A stretch of DNA of 64,000 nucleotides from assembly GCF_001651865.1 (NCBI RefSeq), contig NZ_LPUX01000065.1, forward strand, positions 29,198 through 93,197, given 5' to 3'. The stretch's first letter is position 1. Each line of letters starts with the position of its first letter. A model generated the notes under the pieces. It saw only the letters and a list, made by a program, of their open reading frames with translations. It was not told the origin of the DNA and made no database searches. A program made the position numbers and the translations under genes. Of this stretch, positions 17,361 to 26,358 are shown piece by piece. The stretch is from Sinorhizobium glycinis. Lineage in GTDB: Bacteria > Pseudomonadota > Alphaproteobacteria > Rhizobiales > Rhizobiaceae.

Positions 17361-18540
17361 GCGGCCAATTTCGAAGGCGGGGTGGACGCGCGTGCGGTTC
17401 GACCAGATTGCCACGCAGATCAACGACCGGGTCGACAACCCCGCCGAGGCCGGTGTTGAACGCTACGTCGGGCTGGAACACCTCGATCCCGACAGCCTAC
17501 ACATCCGGCGCTGGGGCGAACCCACGGATGTGGAATCGACCAAGCTGCGGTTCCAGCCGGGTGACATAATCTTCGGCAAGCGCCGCGTGTATCAGCGCAA
17601 GGTGGCGGTGGCCGATTTTGAAGGCATCTGTTCGGCGCATGCCATGGTGCTGCGCGCCAAGTCCGACGCCGTACTGCCCGAGTTTCTGCCCTTCTTCATG
17701 CAGAGCGATATGTTCATGGAACGGGCCTTGAGCATCTCGGTCGGGTCACTGTCGCCCACCATTAACTGGAAGACGCTGGCCGCCGAGGAATTCCTGCTGC
17801 CACCGCTCCCGGCGCAGGCGCGTTTGGTGGAAATTTTCTTGTCTACGGTAAGGTATTCAGAGTCGCTATTTAAGCTAGCTAGGAAAGCAGAGGCCTTGTT
17901 TATTGCTCTTGCGGAGAATTTATTAAATTCTCCTTCCATTCCCAAATTGAAGCTTTCGGAAGTAGTCGATTACGCGTCAGATGGTCCATTCGGTAGCAAG
18001 CTAAAAACAGAGCACTATTCCGCAAGCGGTGTTCGCGTTATTAGATTAAATAATATTGCCCCAAATATATTTTTAAATGATGACAAAGCGTATATTCCGC
18101 TTTCGTATTTTCATACGGACCTTGAGAGATATGAAGTTCGGCCTGGTGATATCGTCATTGCAGGTTTGGGTGATGATGAAATCCCGCCAGGTCGATCTTG
18201 CGTCGTTCCAACCGACCTTGGTCCATCAATAAATAAGGCGGACTGCTTTTGCTTGCGTGTAAATTCGAGGATGGACGCGCGTTATCTATCTTTTTTTCTG
18301 AACAGCCCAATGGGCTTGTCTCAATCAAAAGAATTTTCGCAAGGGACGACTCGAATTCGACTCAACCTCGAAAACATAAAGAGATTCAACGTACCAGTTC
18401 CGAATGGTTATGAGCAGGTCGAGATAGTTGAAAAGCTTGATGACGCTTATAGCGCTTGGACCGGTGTTTTGGAACGCGTCGCTAAAGCGTCAGAGCTTCA
18501 AAAGTTCATGGTAAATAGTCAGTTGAGTATGCAGCAATGA
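17353..18540 (+). CDS. hsdS: Type I specificity subunit HsdS, 395 aa
   Basis: The ATG at 17353 is chosen because GGAGG lies seven bases upstream; it overlaps hsdM copy 2 by 8 bases. HsdS carries two target-recognition domains joined by helices and sets the DNA sequence recognised. The first domain ends with the conserved PPLPAQARLVEIF. The second starts about residue 200 (IPKLKLSEVVDYASDGPFGS) and ends with NVPVPNGYEQVEIVEKLDDA. Base use changes sharply near 17825: the first part is GC-rich like its neighbours, while the second half to about 18535 is AT-rich, before GC-rich hsdR. This points to replacement of the second half by recombination. Confidence 0.92.
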   Translation: MLERPISKAGWTRVRFDQIATQINDRVDNPAEAGVERYVGLEHLDPDSLHIRRWGEPTDVESTKLRFQPGDIIFGKRRVYQRKVAVADFEGICSAHAMVLRAKSDAVLPEFLPFFMQSDMFMERALSISVGSLSPTINWKTLAAEEFLLPPLPAQARLVEIFLSTVRYSESLFKLARKAEALFIALAENLLNSPSIPKLKLSEVVDYASDGPFGSKLKTEHYSASGVRVIRLNNIAPNIFLNDDKAYIPLSYFHTDLERYEVRPGDIVIAGLGDDEIPPGRSCVVPTDLGPSINKADCFCLRVNSRMDARYLSFFLNSPMGLSQSKEFSQGTTRIRLNLENIKRFNVPVPNGYEQVEIVEKLDDAYSAWTGVLERVAKASELQKFMVNSQLSMQQ

Positions 18541-21500
18541 CCTTTAACGAATCCAACACCGTTGAAGCCCATCTGCGCGACCTTCTCGCCGGAGCGACAT
18601 CGGTTCGCCCGACGCAATTCGCACCCGGCCTCGCCCGCGCGTGCGGCAACATCGCGGGCCTTGGCTGGCATTACGTCGCCCCCGCCGACCTTCCCCGCCA
18701 GCCGCAAGAGGTGCTGGTCGAGGCCCATCTCCGCGACGCCCTGATTCGTCTGAACTCCGACATCGCCGCCAATCCCGGCCGGGCCGATGACGTGCTCTAC
18801 CGCCTGCGCGCCATCGTCATGGGCGCGCGGTCGGACGGCCTTGTCAAGGCGAACGAGGAATTTGCGGCGTGGCTCCTGGGCGAGCGCTCCATGCCCTTCG
18901 GCGCGAATGGCGAACACGTCACCATCCGCCTGATCGATTTCGACGATATCGAGAAGAACAGCTTCGTCGTCACCCAGCAGTTCATCATCCGCGCCGGCAA
19001 AACCGAAAAACGCGCCGATCTGGTTCTACTGGTCAACGGCATTCCGCTGGTGCTGATCGAGGCCAAGACGCCGGTGCGGTCCAGCCAAAGCTGGCTCGAC
19101 GCCGCATTGCAAGTGCATGACGATTACGAACGCAACGTGCCGGAGCTGTTCGTGCCCAACGTCTTTTCGGTGGCGACCGAGGGCAAGGAGTTCCGTTACG
19201 GCTCGGTCCGGATGCCTGTCGACATGTGGGGCCCTTGGCGTGACGGCGACGGGCCTCAGACGATGGGTGCGGTAGAAAAGGCCGCCACCTCGATGCTGCG
19301 ACCAGCAATGGTGCTCGACATGCTCGACAGTTTCACGGCCTTCGCGACGCAGAAGGGCAAGCACCGCATCAAGATCATCGCCCGCTATCAGCAGGTGGAT
19401 GGCGTCAACAAGATCGTTGCACGCGTGGTGGCGGGCCAGCCGCGCAAGGGGCTGATCTGGCATTTCCAGGGATCGGGCAAGTCGCTTCTAATGCTATTCG
19501 CCGCGCGCAAGCTGCGGCTGCACCCGGCGCTGAAGAATCCAACGGTGCTGATCGTGGTCGACCGGATCGACCTCGACAGCCAAATCTCCGGCACTTTCTA
19601 TGCTGCCGACATGCCCAACATGGTGCGCACGGAAAGCCGCAAGGAACTGGCCGATCTGCTGGGCAAGGACGCGCGGAAGGTGGTGATCACCACGATCCAC
19701 AAGTTCGCCGAGGCGGATGGAGTGCTGAACGACCGCGACAACATCATCGTACTGGTGGACGAGGCGCATCGCACGCAGGAAGGCGATCTGGGCCGCAAGA
19801 TGCGCGAGGCGCTGCCGAACGCGTTCCTCTTTGGCCTGACCGGCACCCCGATCAACCGCGCCGACAAGAACACCTTCTACGCCTTTGGCGCCGATACGGA
19901 CGAAGGCGGCTACATGAGCCGCTATGGCCTCAACGACTCGATCCGTGACGGCGCGACAAAAGAGCTCCATTTCGAGCCGCGTCTGGTGAACCTGCACATC
20001 GACCAGCAGGCCATCGAGGACGCCTATGCGGAACTGACGCAAGGCCTGACCGACGACGACAAGGATCGTTTGGGCAAGGCCGCGGCCAAGATGTCTATCT
20101 TGGTAAAATCGCCCGAGCGCATCCGCGCCATCTGCAGTGACATCGCCAACCACTTCCAGGAGAGAGTCGCCCCGAATGGTTTCGGCGCGCAGGTGGTGAC
20201 TTTCGACCGGGAAAGCTGCCTGCTGTACAAGCAGGAGCTCGACAAGCATCTGCCGCCCGAAGTTTCGGATATCGTGATCTCGGTCAACAGCGGCGAACCA
20301 GAGTATACGCCCTACAAGCGCGACCGGGATACCGAGGAAAAGCTGCTCGACCGCTTCCGCGACCCGAAGGACCCGCTGAAGATCATCATCGTTACATCGA
20401 AGCTGCTGACCGGCTTCGATGCGCCGATCCTGCAGACGATGTACCTGGACAAGCCGCTGCGCGACCATACGCTGCTGCAGGCGATCTGCCGCACCAACCG
20501 GCCCTATGGCGAACAGAAGACGCACGGGCTGATCGTCGACTACCTCGGCATCTTCGATGATGTCGCGCAAGCCCTGCAGTTCGATGAAGAGGGGATGAAG
20601 AAGGCGGTGTCGAATATCGCCGAGCTGATCAATGCTCTCCCGACCGCGCTTCAGAAGTGCCTCGCCTACTTCGCGGGCGTGGACCGCAGTCTCACCGGCT
20701 ACGAGGGTCTGATTGCTGCGCAGGAGTGCATCCCGCATAACGAGCTGCGCGACGCCTTCGCGGCCGACTTCAGCGTACTGGCGAGGGTCTGGGAGGCCCT
20801 ATCGCCCGATCCGATGCTGACCCAGTATGAAACAGATTATCGCTGGCTGGCGCAGGTCTACGAATCCTTGAAGCCTTCGACCGGAACCGGACGGCTGCTC
20901 TGGCACCGACTGGGCGCCAAGACCATCGAACTGATCCACGAGAACGTCCATGTCGACGCAGTGCGCGACGATCTCGACACGCTGGTTCTGGACGCCGAAC
21001 TGCTCGAGGCCGTCCTCGGCAACCCCGACCCGGAAAAGAAGGCCAAGGAAATTTCAGTCAAGCTGGCCAGCCGACTACGGAAACACGTGGGGAATCCGAA
21101 GTTCAAGGCATTGGGCGAGCGCCTGGAGGACCTGAAGAACCGGCACCAGCAGGGCTTGCTGCTATCAATCGACTTCCTGAAAGAGCTTCTGGCGCTGGCA
21201 AAGGACGTAGTGAAAACCGAACGCGAGACGCCTGAGGAAGAGGACATCGACCGCGGCAAAGCGGCGTTGAGTGCACTTTTTGAGGAGGCCCGGAACGGCG
21301 ACACGCCTGTCATGGTCAAGCGGGTCGTGGACGACATCGACGAGATTGTGCGTGCGGTTAGATTCGATGGCTGGCAGGCGACGCACGCTGGAGAACGCGA
21401 GGTCAAGAAAGCGCTCAGGCAGACTTTATTTCGCTATAAGCTACATCAAGACGCAGATCTGTTCGAGCGGGCGTACGTGTACATTAGAGAATACTACTGA
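18537..21500 (+). CDS. hsdR: Type I restriction subunit HsdR, 987 aa
   Basis: HsdR is the ATP-driven translocase and nuclease. An N-terminal PD-(D/E)xK nuclease is visible as Asp161 (RADLVLLVNG) and Glu175-Ala-Lys177 (LIEAKTP). A superfamily 2 helicase core follows, with FQGSGKS (Walker A, residues 312-316 GSGKS), DEAH at 408-411 and LTGTPI in motif III. The C-terminal region is helical and binds the methylase. The ATG overlaps the hsdS stop by four bases. Length and order fit an intact enzyme, and no frameshift is seen. It is the last gene of the operon. Confidence 0.95.
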   Translation: MTFNESNTVEAHLRDLLAGATSVRPTQFAPGLARACGNIAGLGWHYVAPADLPRQPQEVLVEAHLRDALIRLNSDIAANPGRADDVLYRLRAIVMGARSDGLVKANEEFAAWLLGERSMPFGANGEHVTIRLIDFDDIEKNSFVVTQQFIIRAGKTEKRADLVLLVNGIPLVLIEAKTPVRSSQSWLDAALQVHDDYERNVPELFVPNVFSVATEGKEFRYGSVRMPVDMWGPWRDGDGPQTMGAVEKAATSMLRPAMVLDMLDSFTAFATQKGKHRIKIIARYQQVDGVNKIVARVVAGQPRKGLIWHFQGSGKSLLMLFAARKLRLHPALKNPTVLIVVDRIDLDSQISGTFYAADMPNMVRTESRKELADLLGKDARKVVITTIHKFAEADGVLNDRDNIIVLVDEAHRTQEGDLGRKMREALPNAFLFGLTGTPINRADKNTFYAFGADTDEGGYMSRYGLNDSIRDGATKELHFEPRLVNLHIDQQAIEDAYAELTQGLTDDDKDRLGKAAAKMSILVKSPERIRAICSDIANHFQERVAPNGFGAQVVTFDRESCLLYKQELDKHLPPEVSDIVISVNSGEPEYTPYKRDRDTEEKLLDRFRDPKDPLKIIIVTSKLLTGFDAPILQTMYLDKPLRDHTLLQAICRTNRPYGEQKTHGLIVDYLGIFDDVAQALQFDEEGMKKAVSNIAELINALPTALQKCLAYFAGVDRSLTGYEGLIAAQECIPHNELRDAFAADFSVLARVWEALSPDPMLTQYETDYRWLAQVYESLKPSTGTGRLLWHRLGAKTIELIHENVHVDAVRDDLDTLVLDAELLEAVLGNPDPEKKAKEISVKLASRLRKHVGNPKFKALGERLEDLKNRHQQGLLLSIDFLKELLALAKDVVKTERETPEEEDIDRGKAALSALFEEARNGDTPVMVKRVVDDIDEIVRAVRFDGWQATHAGEREVKKALRQTLFRYKLHQDADLFERAYVYIREYY

Positions 21501-22401
21501 TCATGCCATTTGTATCACGGGGCACGGGCCGTGCGACACGCCCTGTCAGCTTCTTCCATTGAGGGCTGTCGATTAAGGTGGAACGAGATCTTCAAGCGAC
21601 TAGCGGCGGCACTTCCCTCTCTCGAGGCGAAAGCCGAGTTCCCGGTCGGTTAAATCCTCCAAAGCAACTCCTGTCGCTGCACCGCCTCCGTTCTATCACT
21701 CTCACGGATCCGTCCAGGATCGACTCCTTCGCCAGCGCGACAAGCTGGTCGCGCGCAGGCCACACAATCTCCCGAACGGGTTTGTAGTGGGCCGAAAGGA
21801 TTCGACGCGGATTTAAGTCGCGTCGAGACCGCGTGGTGAAAGTAAATAAACGCGAATCCTTTACGTCTGGTTTTCGTTAACTCATGGATTCAAGAAAATG
21901 AGTCGTTAGATAGTTCGTAATTGTTGACAAACCCGCCTCGTGTCTTAATCGCTGTTATGCGTCTATCGGGGAGTTGCTGGCGATTGCTATTTACTTACTT
22001 CTTTTTGAGTTTATAATTCTATGATAATATGCGCGCGGTTTTCGATGGCCGAGCCCCTCTCTCTGCGAGAGGCATGATGTTCGCCTGGAAGTGCGGGCGG
22101 ATCCGCTGCCGGTGGCGCTCGATTCTGGGACGGTGCCGATCACCCGACCAGGCCCAACTGCAGCGGGTCACGTAGCACGTCGAGACTCCTGGGACGCCGA
22201 ACCATGGCGAAATACCGGAAACAAGATGGCCGCGGCAGGGAGCGACGGACTATGGCGACGAGAACAAGTGGCCGTCGCGGAAGACAGCATTCAAATTGAC
22301 ATTTTGGCGCCGGCTTAGACAGGTCGCCTGACGCTGGAGGTGCGTCCGGCGTGTCGTACCTGTTGCGCGTGAGATCTAAGTGCTCTGGATCGAGGTGAAG
22401 C
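21501..22401. other. Long AT-rich spacer before the integrase module
   Basis: About 900 bases with no supported gene. The segment 21840-22030 is AT-rich. Inverted repeats include TCGACGCG at 21802-21809 with CGCGTCGA at 21819-21826, and CCTCTC/GAGAGG at 22056-22072. It could hold recombination-protein binding sites or the promoter of the excisionase-integrase pair. Confidence 0.4.
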
Positions 22402-22725
22402 ATGCCTTCGTACATCTTGGACGACCGGCTCATGACTACCAAGGAAGCCGCGGCTCGTCTCGCCATTTCACAGAAGACACTTCGTCGTCTCGTCGCGATC
22501 GGGCATCTCGAGTTCGTCAACGTGGGGACCGAGAGCCGAGTGTATCGACGCTTCGCTGTCGCCCAACTCGAACACTTCATTCTAACCAGACGGGGAAAGG
22601 AGACATATTCATGTCGGTCTATAAGCCTTCGGGCACCCCCTACTATCACTACGACTTCTGGATCAACGGCGAGCGCTTTCACGGATCTACAAAATCCGCG
22701 AATCGGAGGGAAGCGGCAGCCATAG
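22402..22725 (+). CDS. Excisionase-like helix-turn-helix protein, 107 aa
   Basis: The ATG at 22402 follows a GAGGTG site. Residues ~10-60 form a MerR/Xis-type winged helix (MTTKEAAARLAISQKTLRRL, then VAIGHLEFVNVGTESRVYRR), the DNA-binding fold of phage and island excisionases. The C-terminal third overlaps the start of the integrase gene in another frame by about 115 bases and looks less conserved. Xis proteins bend att DNA and steer the recombinase towards excision. The location directly before a tyrosine recombinase at the island's end supports this role. Confidence 0.7.
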   Translation: MPSYILDDRLMTTKEAAARLAISQKTLRRLVAIGHLEFVNVGTESRVYRRFAVAQLEHFILTRRGKETYSCRSISLRAPPTITTTSGSTASAFTDLQNPRIGGKRQP

Positions 22726-23738
22726 AACGTCAACTGAAGGAAAGGGCGAACGAGGAAATCAAGGAAAGAGCGAAGAGCGGAAAGGCTCCCATGACCTTCA
22801 ATGCAGCCGCTGGCCGCTATTGGCTCGAAAGCGGGCAGTTTCTCAAGCACGCGGATAGGTACTTCGCCAAAATCAAGCGGCTCGTTGACTACTTCGGGAA
22901 GGAGGCTCGGCTTGACGAGATCGATGACACGGCGGTGGCGGCGCTGGTTGCGTACCGAAGGCAGCAGCCAAGGTGGGGAAAAGCGAAGCTTAAAACGGTC
23001 GAGAACAGGACCGTCACGAACGCCACAATAAACAGAGAGGTGCTGGAACCGATGAAGAAAATTTTTCGGCGCGCTCGGACACTCTGGCATTGCTCACTTC
23101 CTCTCGAGCCCCATTGGCGCGAGCACTGGCTAAAGGAACCGAAGGAGCGCGTCCGCGAACTGCGGGAGGACGAGCGGATCGCCCTGGACGCCGCGATGCG
23201 ACCTGACTATATGCCATGGTATCTGTTCGCCCACCTGAGTGGGCGCCGCCTCTCTGAGACCCTGATCGAATGGAAGCACATTGATGAAGAGGCTGGGGTG
23301 ATCGCCACTCCGGGAAAGGGCGACACGGTCGCTCGGACTCCGCTTACTCCCTCGATCCGGGCCCTGCTCGAGCCGTTGAAGGGACATCATCCGACCTACG
23401 TCTTTACCTTCATCGCACAGCGCAACCTGCGCAAGAAGAGCCTAGTCAAGGGACAGCGATATCCCATCAAGCCCTCAAACGTCCAGACCGTCTGGCGCCG
23501 GTGCCGAGCGAAGGCCGGCGTGACGGACTTCCGCTTCCACGACCACCGTCACGACAGGGCGACCAAGCTGCTGCGGCAGACGCGCAATCTCAAGCTGGTC
23601 CAACTTGCCCTGAACCATGCCAACATAGCAACGACCGCCAAGTATGCGCATGTGATGCAGGAGGATCTGGCGGCGGCGCTGGAAGAAAGCGCAAAGTCCC
23701 GAAATTCCTCCCGAAGCGACGAGGCGCTAGTTTCGTAA
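22611..23738 (+). CDS. Tyrosine recombinase (island integrase), 375 aa
   Basis: The ATG at 22611 follows AAAGGAG. The N-terminal ~150 residues form the arm- and core-binding domains. The catalytic domain has Arg212 (SGRRLSET), the His310-x-x-Arg313 box (HDHRHD), His336 (LALNHAN) and the nucleophile Tyr345 (TTAKYAHVM). It is the site-specific recombinase that would move the island in and out of the tRNA-Lys gene whose 3' fragment begins 52 bases after its stop. It overlaps the upstream excisionase-like gene and is likely co-transcribed with it. All catalytic residues are present, so the island may still be mobile. Confidence 0.93.
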   Translation: MSVYKPSGTPYYHYDFWINGERFHGSTKSANRREAAAIERQLKERANEEIKERAKSGKAPMTFNAAAGRYWLESGQFLKHADRYFAKIKRLVDYFGKEARLDEIDDTAVAALVAYRRQQPRWGKAKLKTVENRTVTNATINREVLEPMKKIFRRARTLWHCSLPLEPHWREHWLKEPKERVRELREDERIALDAAMRPDYMPWYLFAHLSGRRLSETLIEWKHIDEEAGVIATPGKGDTVARTPLTPSIRALLEPLKGHHPTYVFTFIAQRNLRKKSLVKGQRYPIKPSNVQTVWRRCRAKAGVTDFRFHDHRHDRATKLLRQTRNLKLVQLALNHANIATTAKYAHVMQEDLAAALEESAKSRNSSRSDEALVS

Positions 23739-23790
23739 GGGATTGCTTTCGCATGGTTTTTCCTTGGTAGGGTCGGCGCCAGGCAAGCGC

Positions 23791-23835
23791 CTCTTAATCA
23801 GCGGGTCCACGGTTCGAGCCCGTGATCACCCACCA
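23791..23835 (+). other. attR: 3' fragment of tRNA-Lys(CTT)
   Basis: The segment runs from the CTT anticodon loop (CTCTTAATC) through the T-arm (GGTTCGAGCC) to CACCCACCA and matches the 3' half of a tRNA-Lys(CTT). The bases upstream do not supply the 5' anticodon strand, D-arm or acceptor 5' strand, so it is a fragment. It is the usual mark of an island inserted in a tRNA 3' end. Confidence 0.8.
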
Positions 23836-23898
23836 GACTTCTTCATTGTCCTGTTCTTTCCATTGGCAGTCGATCCAGGCGTTGACGTCTGAGGCCGC

Positions 23899-24816
23899 TT
23901 AGACCACCAGTTCCCCCTCGGCGATCTTCACCGCGTGACCGCCAATGCGGGCGGTGGCGATCTTGCCGCCGGCAATGTCGAGGTGGAGATGGATGAAGGA
24001 GGGACGCCCCATCTCTACCCCCTGCTCGATCAGGATCGGGTGATGCCCATCGACAAGCTTGTCGAAGAGGTGAATCGCGCCGGAAAGCGCCGCCACCGCC
24101 GCGCCGGTCGCGGGATCTTCGGTGATCCCCATCTCCGGCGCAAACATGCGGGCATGAAAGCGGGCCATGTGGTTGATGCCGCCGCGGCAGTAGAGATAGG
24201 CGGCGGCGAGCCGGCCCTCCGCGAGCGGCGCCAGTTGCTCCCAACGCTGCGGGTCGAACTCCACTGCCGCGACGGCACCGACGTCGTGCAAAGGCACCGT
24301 GACAAAGGGAACGCCGGCACTCCAGAAGGAAATGACGTGGTTCTCGAAGCCGATCTGCGTGGCCTTGAGGCTAAGCGCATCGGCGATCGCCTGCTTGTCG
24401 AAGCGCGCATCCAGCCGGCTTGGCTTGCGGGGCAGGTCGAATTCGGCAAATGTCGCTCCCCGGGGGTTCAGCCGCACCGCAGCGCGCACCGGGCCCACCT
24501 TTTCTTCCAGCACCTGCATCAGATCGAGCGGCTTTTCGGACCCTCCATAGAGCGACTCGGCGATTGCGACGGCGGCTCCGACCGTCGGATGCCCGGCAAA
24601 GGGCAGTTCGTGCCAAGGCGTGAATATCCTGAGGCGTACCGAATAGGCGGCGCTCCCCGACCGCTGTATGAAGACTGTCTCGGAAAGATTGAATTCCTGA
24701 GCGATCGCCTGCATGGCCACGTCGCTCAGGTCTTCCGCCTCGAACACTACGGCAAGCGGATTGCCCGCAAGATGTTTTTCGGTGAAGACGTCGTAGATCG
24801 CGTAGCGTCGTCCCAT
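23899..24816 (-). CDS. PhzF family isomerase/epimerase-like protein, 305 aa
   Basis: The ATG at 24816 has a GGGGAG site. The protein has the two-barrel PhzF fold signature: NLSETVF with Glu46 (the general acid/base in PhzF), LPFAGHPTVG at 71-80 and the C-terminal TEDPATGAAVAAL. PhzF enzymes isomerise small metabolites, for example in phenazine synthesis; the substrate of this copy is unknown and no phenazine genes are nearby. It is the first chromosomal gene after the island and is transcribed towards it as a single unit. Confidence 0.9.
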   Translation of the reverse strand: MGRRYAIYDVFTEKHLAGNPLAVVFEAEDLSDVAMQAIAQEFNLSETVFIQRSGSAAYSVRLRIFTPWHELPFAGHPTVGAAVAIAESLYGGSEKPLDLMQVLEEKVGPVRAAVRLNPRGATFAEFDLPRKPSRLDARFDKQAIADALSLKATQIGFENHVISFWSAGVPFVTVPLHDVGAVAAVEFDPQRWEQLAPLAEGRLAAAYLYCRGGINHMARFHARMFAPEMGITEDPATGAAVAALSGAIHLFDKLVDGHHPILIEQGVEMGRPSFIHLHLDIAGGKIATARIGGHAVKIAEGELVV

Positions 24817-25134
24817 ACATCTCCCCTTCATGAGGCGCGCGTTGGTCGATACGCCGTAACCGAGATCCGGACCGGCAGTTCTGCGCCATGACCTTGCAAT
24901 GCCGTAGCCTTGGCGGCAAGGCAAAAAAACACCCTCAGATTGCCCTCAACCTCACGATCCGATGCCGCGGGGAGCAATACGGGGAAGCCGCATTCAACGA
25001 CTGTAGCGCATTTGGAGCGCCCGTGGCCTTTCGGCCCTGCAAAACAATCGTTATGAGATTCTGCCGTTAAGTCCCTTTCCGCGTGCAAAGCGGCGTACTC
25101 CACGAAACGGCGGAAAAGAGGCCGCTGAGACACC
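24817..25134. other. Divergent spacer
   Basis: About 320 bases between the divergent PhzF and MFS genes. I see no supported gene; promoters for both are expected here. Confidence 0.4.
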
Positions 25135-26337
25135 ATGACGATCCAAGCGATGTCATGTAGAGGCATTCCGGCGGGGGTCTGGGCCCTTGGCTTCGTGTCG
25201 ATGTTCATGGATATCTCCTCGGAGATGATCCACGCGCTGTTGCCCCTCTACATGGTCACTGCGCTCGGCACATCGACGCTCGCCGTCGGCCTGATCGAGG
25301 GCGTTGCCGAAGCGACGGCCTCGATCACCAAGGTCTTCTCAGGCGCGCTTAGCGATTGGCTCGGCAAGCGCAAGTTCCTCGCCGCCCTCGGCTATGGCCT
25401 GGCAGCGCTCACCAAGCCGATCTTTCCGCTTGCCGCCTCCCTAGAATGGCTGGTGGCGGCTCGCTTCATCGATCGTGTCGGCAAGGGCATCCGCGGCGCG
25501 CCGCGCGACGCGCTCGTCGCCGACCTCGCTCCGCCCCATCTGCGCGGCGCAAGCTTCGGCTTGCGCCAGTCGCTCGATACGATCGGCGCTTTCGTCGGTC
25601 CGCTCCTCGCCATCGGTCTGATGTGGCTGACAACCAATCAATTTCAAACGGTGTTCTGGTTTGCGGTCATTCCCGCCTTGCTCTCCGTGGGCGTGCTTCT
25701 CGTTGGGGTCAAGGAGCCCGCGCGGCCGAAGGAATGGCGCCGGGTGCGGATGCCGCTGCGTCGTGATGAATTGGGACGACTCGGATCGGCCTATTGGTGG
25801 GTGGTGGCCGTCGCTGCGGTCTTCACGCTGGCCCGCTTCAGCGAAGCCTTCCTCATCCTGCGCGCCCAATCGATCGGCCTGTCCCCGGCGTTGGCGCCGG
25901 TCGTCCTGGTAATCATGAGCCTCGCCTACTCGCTCTCGGCCTATCCCGCCGGCGTGCTCTCCGATCGTGTCAACCGCTTGACCCTCCTCGTGCTCGGCCT
26001 TGCACTCCTGGTCTTGGCCGACCTCGTCCTCGCCTTCACGACAGGCATCGCTGCGCTCGGCATCGGCGTCGCGCTTTGGGGTTTGCATATGGGCTTTACT
26101 CAAGGGCTGCTGGCAACCTTGATCGCCGAAACGGCGCCGGCCGAGCTGCGCGGCACTGCCTTCGGCATGTTCAACCTGGTAACCGGCACCGCCCTGCTGC
26201 TTGCCAGCGTCATCGCCGGCGTGCTCTGGGACTTAGCCGGGCCGCAGGCGACCTTCGTCGCCGGCGCCGCCTTTACCGCGCTGACGATCGCCGGGCTGGC
26301 TTCGATCCGCTCCCGGCTTGCAAGCGAGAGAGCATGA
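25135..26337 (+). CDS. Major facilitator superfamily transporter, 400 aa
   Basis: An inner-membrane protein with about 12 membrane segments. The loop between segments 2 and 3 reads SDWLGKRK, a form of the MFS motif A, and a second block GKGIRGAPRDALVADL is conserved in a drug/metabolite efflux subgroup. The C-terminal half repeats the pattern (SDRVNR). The substrate cannot be told from the sequence. It has no operon partner: upstream is a divergent spacer, and the next gene is convergent, with only 21 bases between. Confidence 0.9.
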   Translation: MTIQAMSCRGIPAGVWALGFVSMFMDISSEMIHALLPLYMVTALGTSTLAVGLIEGVAEATASITKVFSGALSDWLGKRKFLAALGYGLAALTKPIFPLAASLEWLVAARFIDRVGKGIRGAPRDALVADLAPPHLRGASFGLRQSLDTIGAFVGPLLAIGLMWLTTNQFQTVFWFAVIPALLSVGVLLVGVKEPARPKEWRRVRMPLRRDELGRLGSAYWWVVAVAAVFTLARFSEAFLILRAQSIGLSPALAPVVLVIMSLAYSLSAYPAGVLSDRVNRLTLLVLGLALLVLADLVLAFTTGIAALGIGVALWGLHMGFTQGLLATLIAETAPAELRGTAFGMFNLVTGTALLLASVIAGVLWDLAGPQATFVAGAAFTALTIAGLASIRSRLASERA

Positions 26338-26358
26338 ACCGCTTGGCGCCCCGACCCT

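Larger units (their letters stand above)
1..23835. mobile_element. Integrated genomic island, right part (left end outside window)
   Basis: The island is bounded on the right by a 45-base copy of the 3' end of a tRNA-Lys(CTT) gene at 23791-23835, with an excisionase-like gene and a tyrosine recombinase just inside it. Everything to the left is accessory: defence genes, small secreted proteins, frameshifted genes and long spacers with lower GC. To the right are ordinary chromosomal genes. The tRNA fragment reads along the plus strand and lacks the 5' half, so the reconstituted full tRNA should lie beyond the left edge. That direction is an inference from how tRNA-targeting integrases work. Confidence 0.8.

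Noticed and set aside
19494..20738. 414-codon minus-strand frame
   Set aside because: Antisense of hsdR, whose helicase motifs and overlap with hsdS are clear. No ribosome site or recognisable motif.
23935..24891. 318-codon plus-strand frame
   Set aside because: Antisense of the PhzF-like gene, which has full family motifs and a ribosome site.
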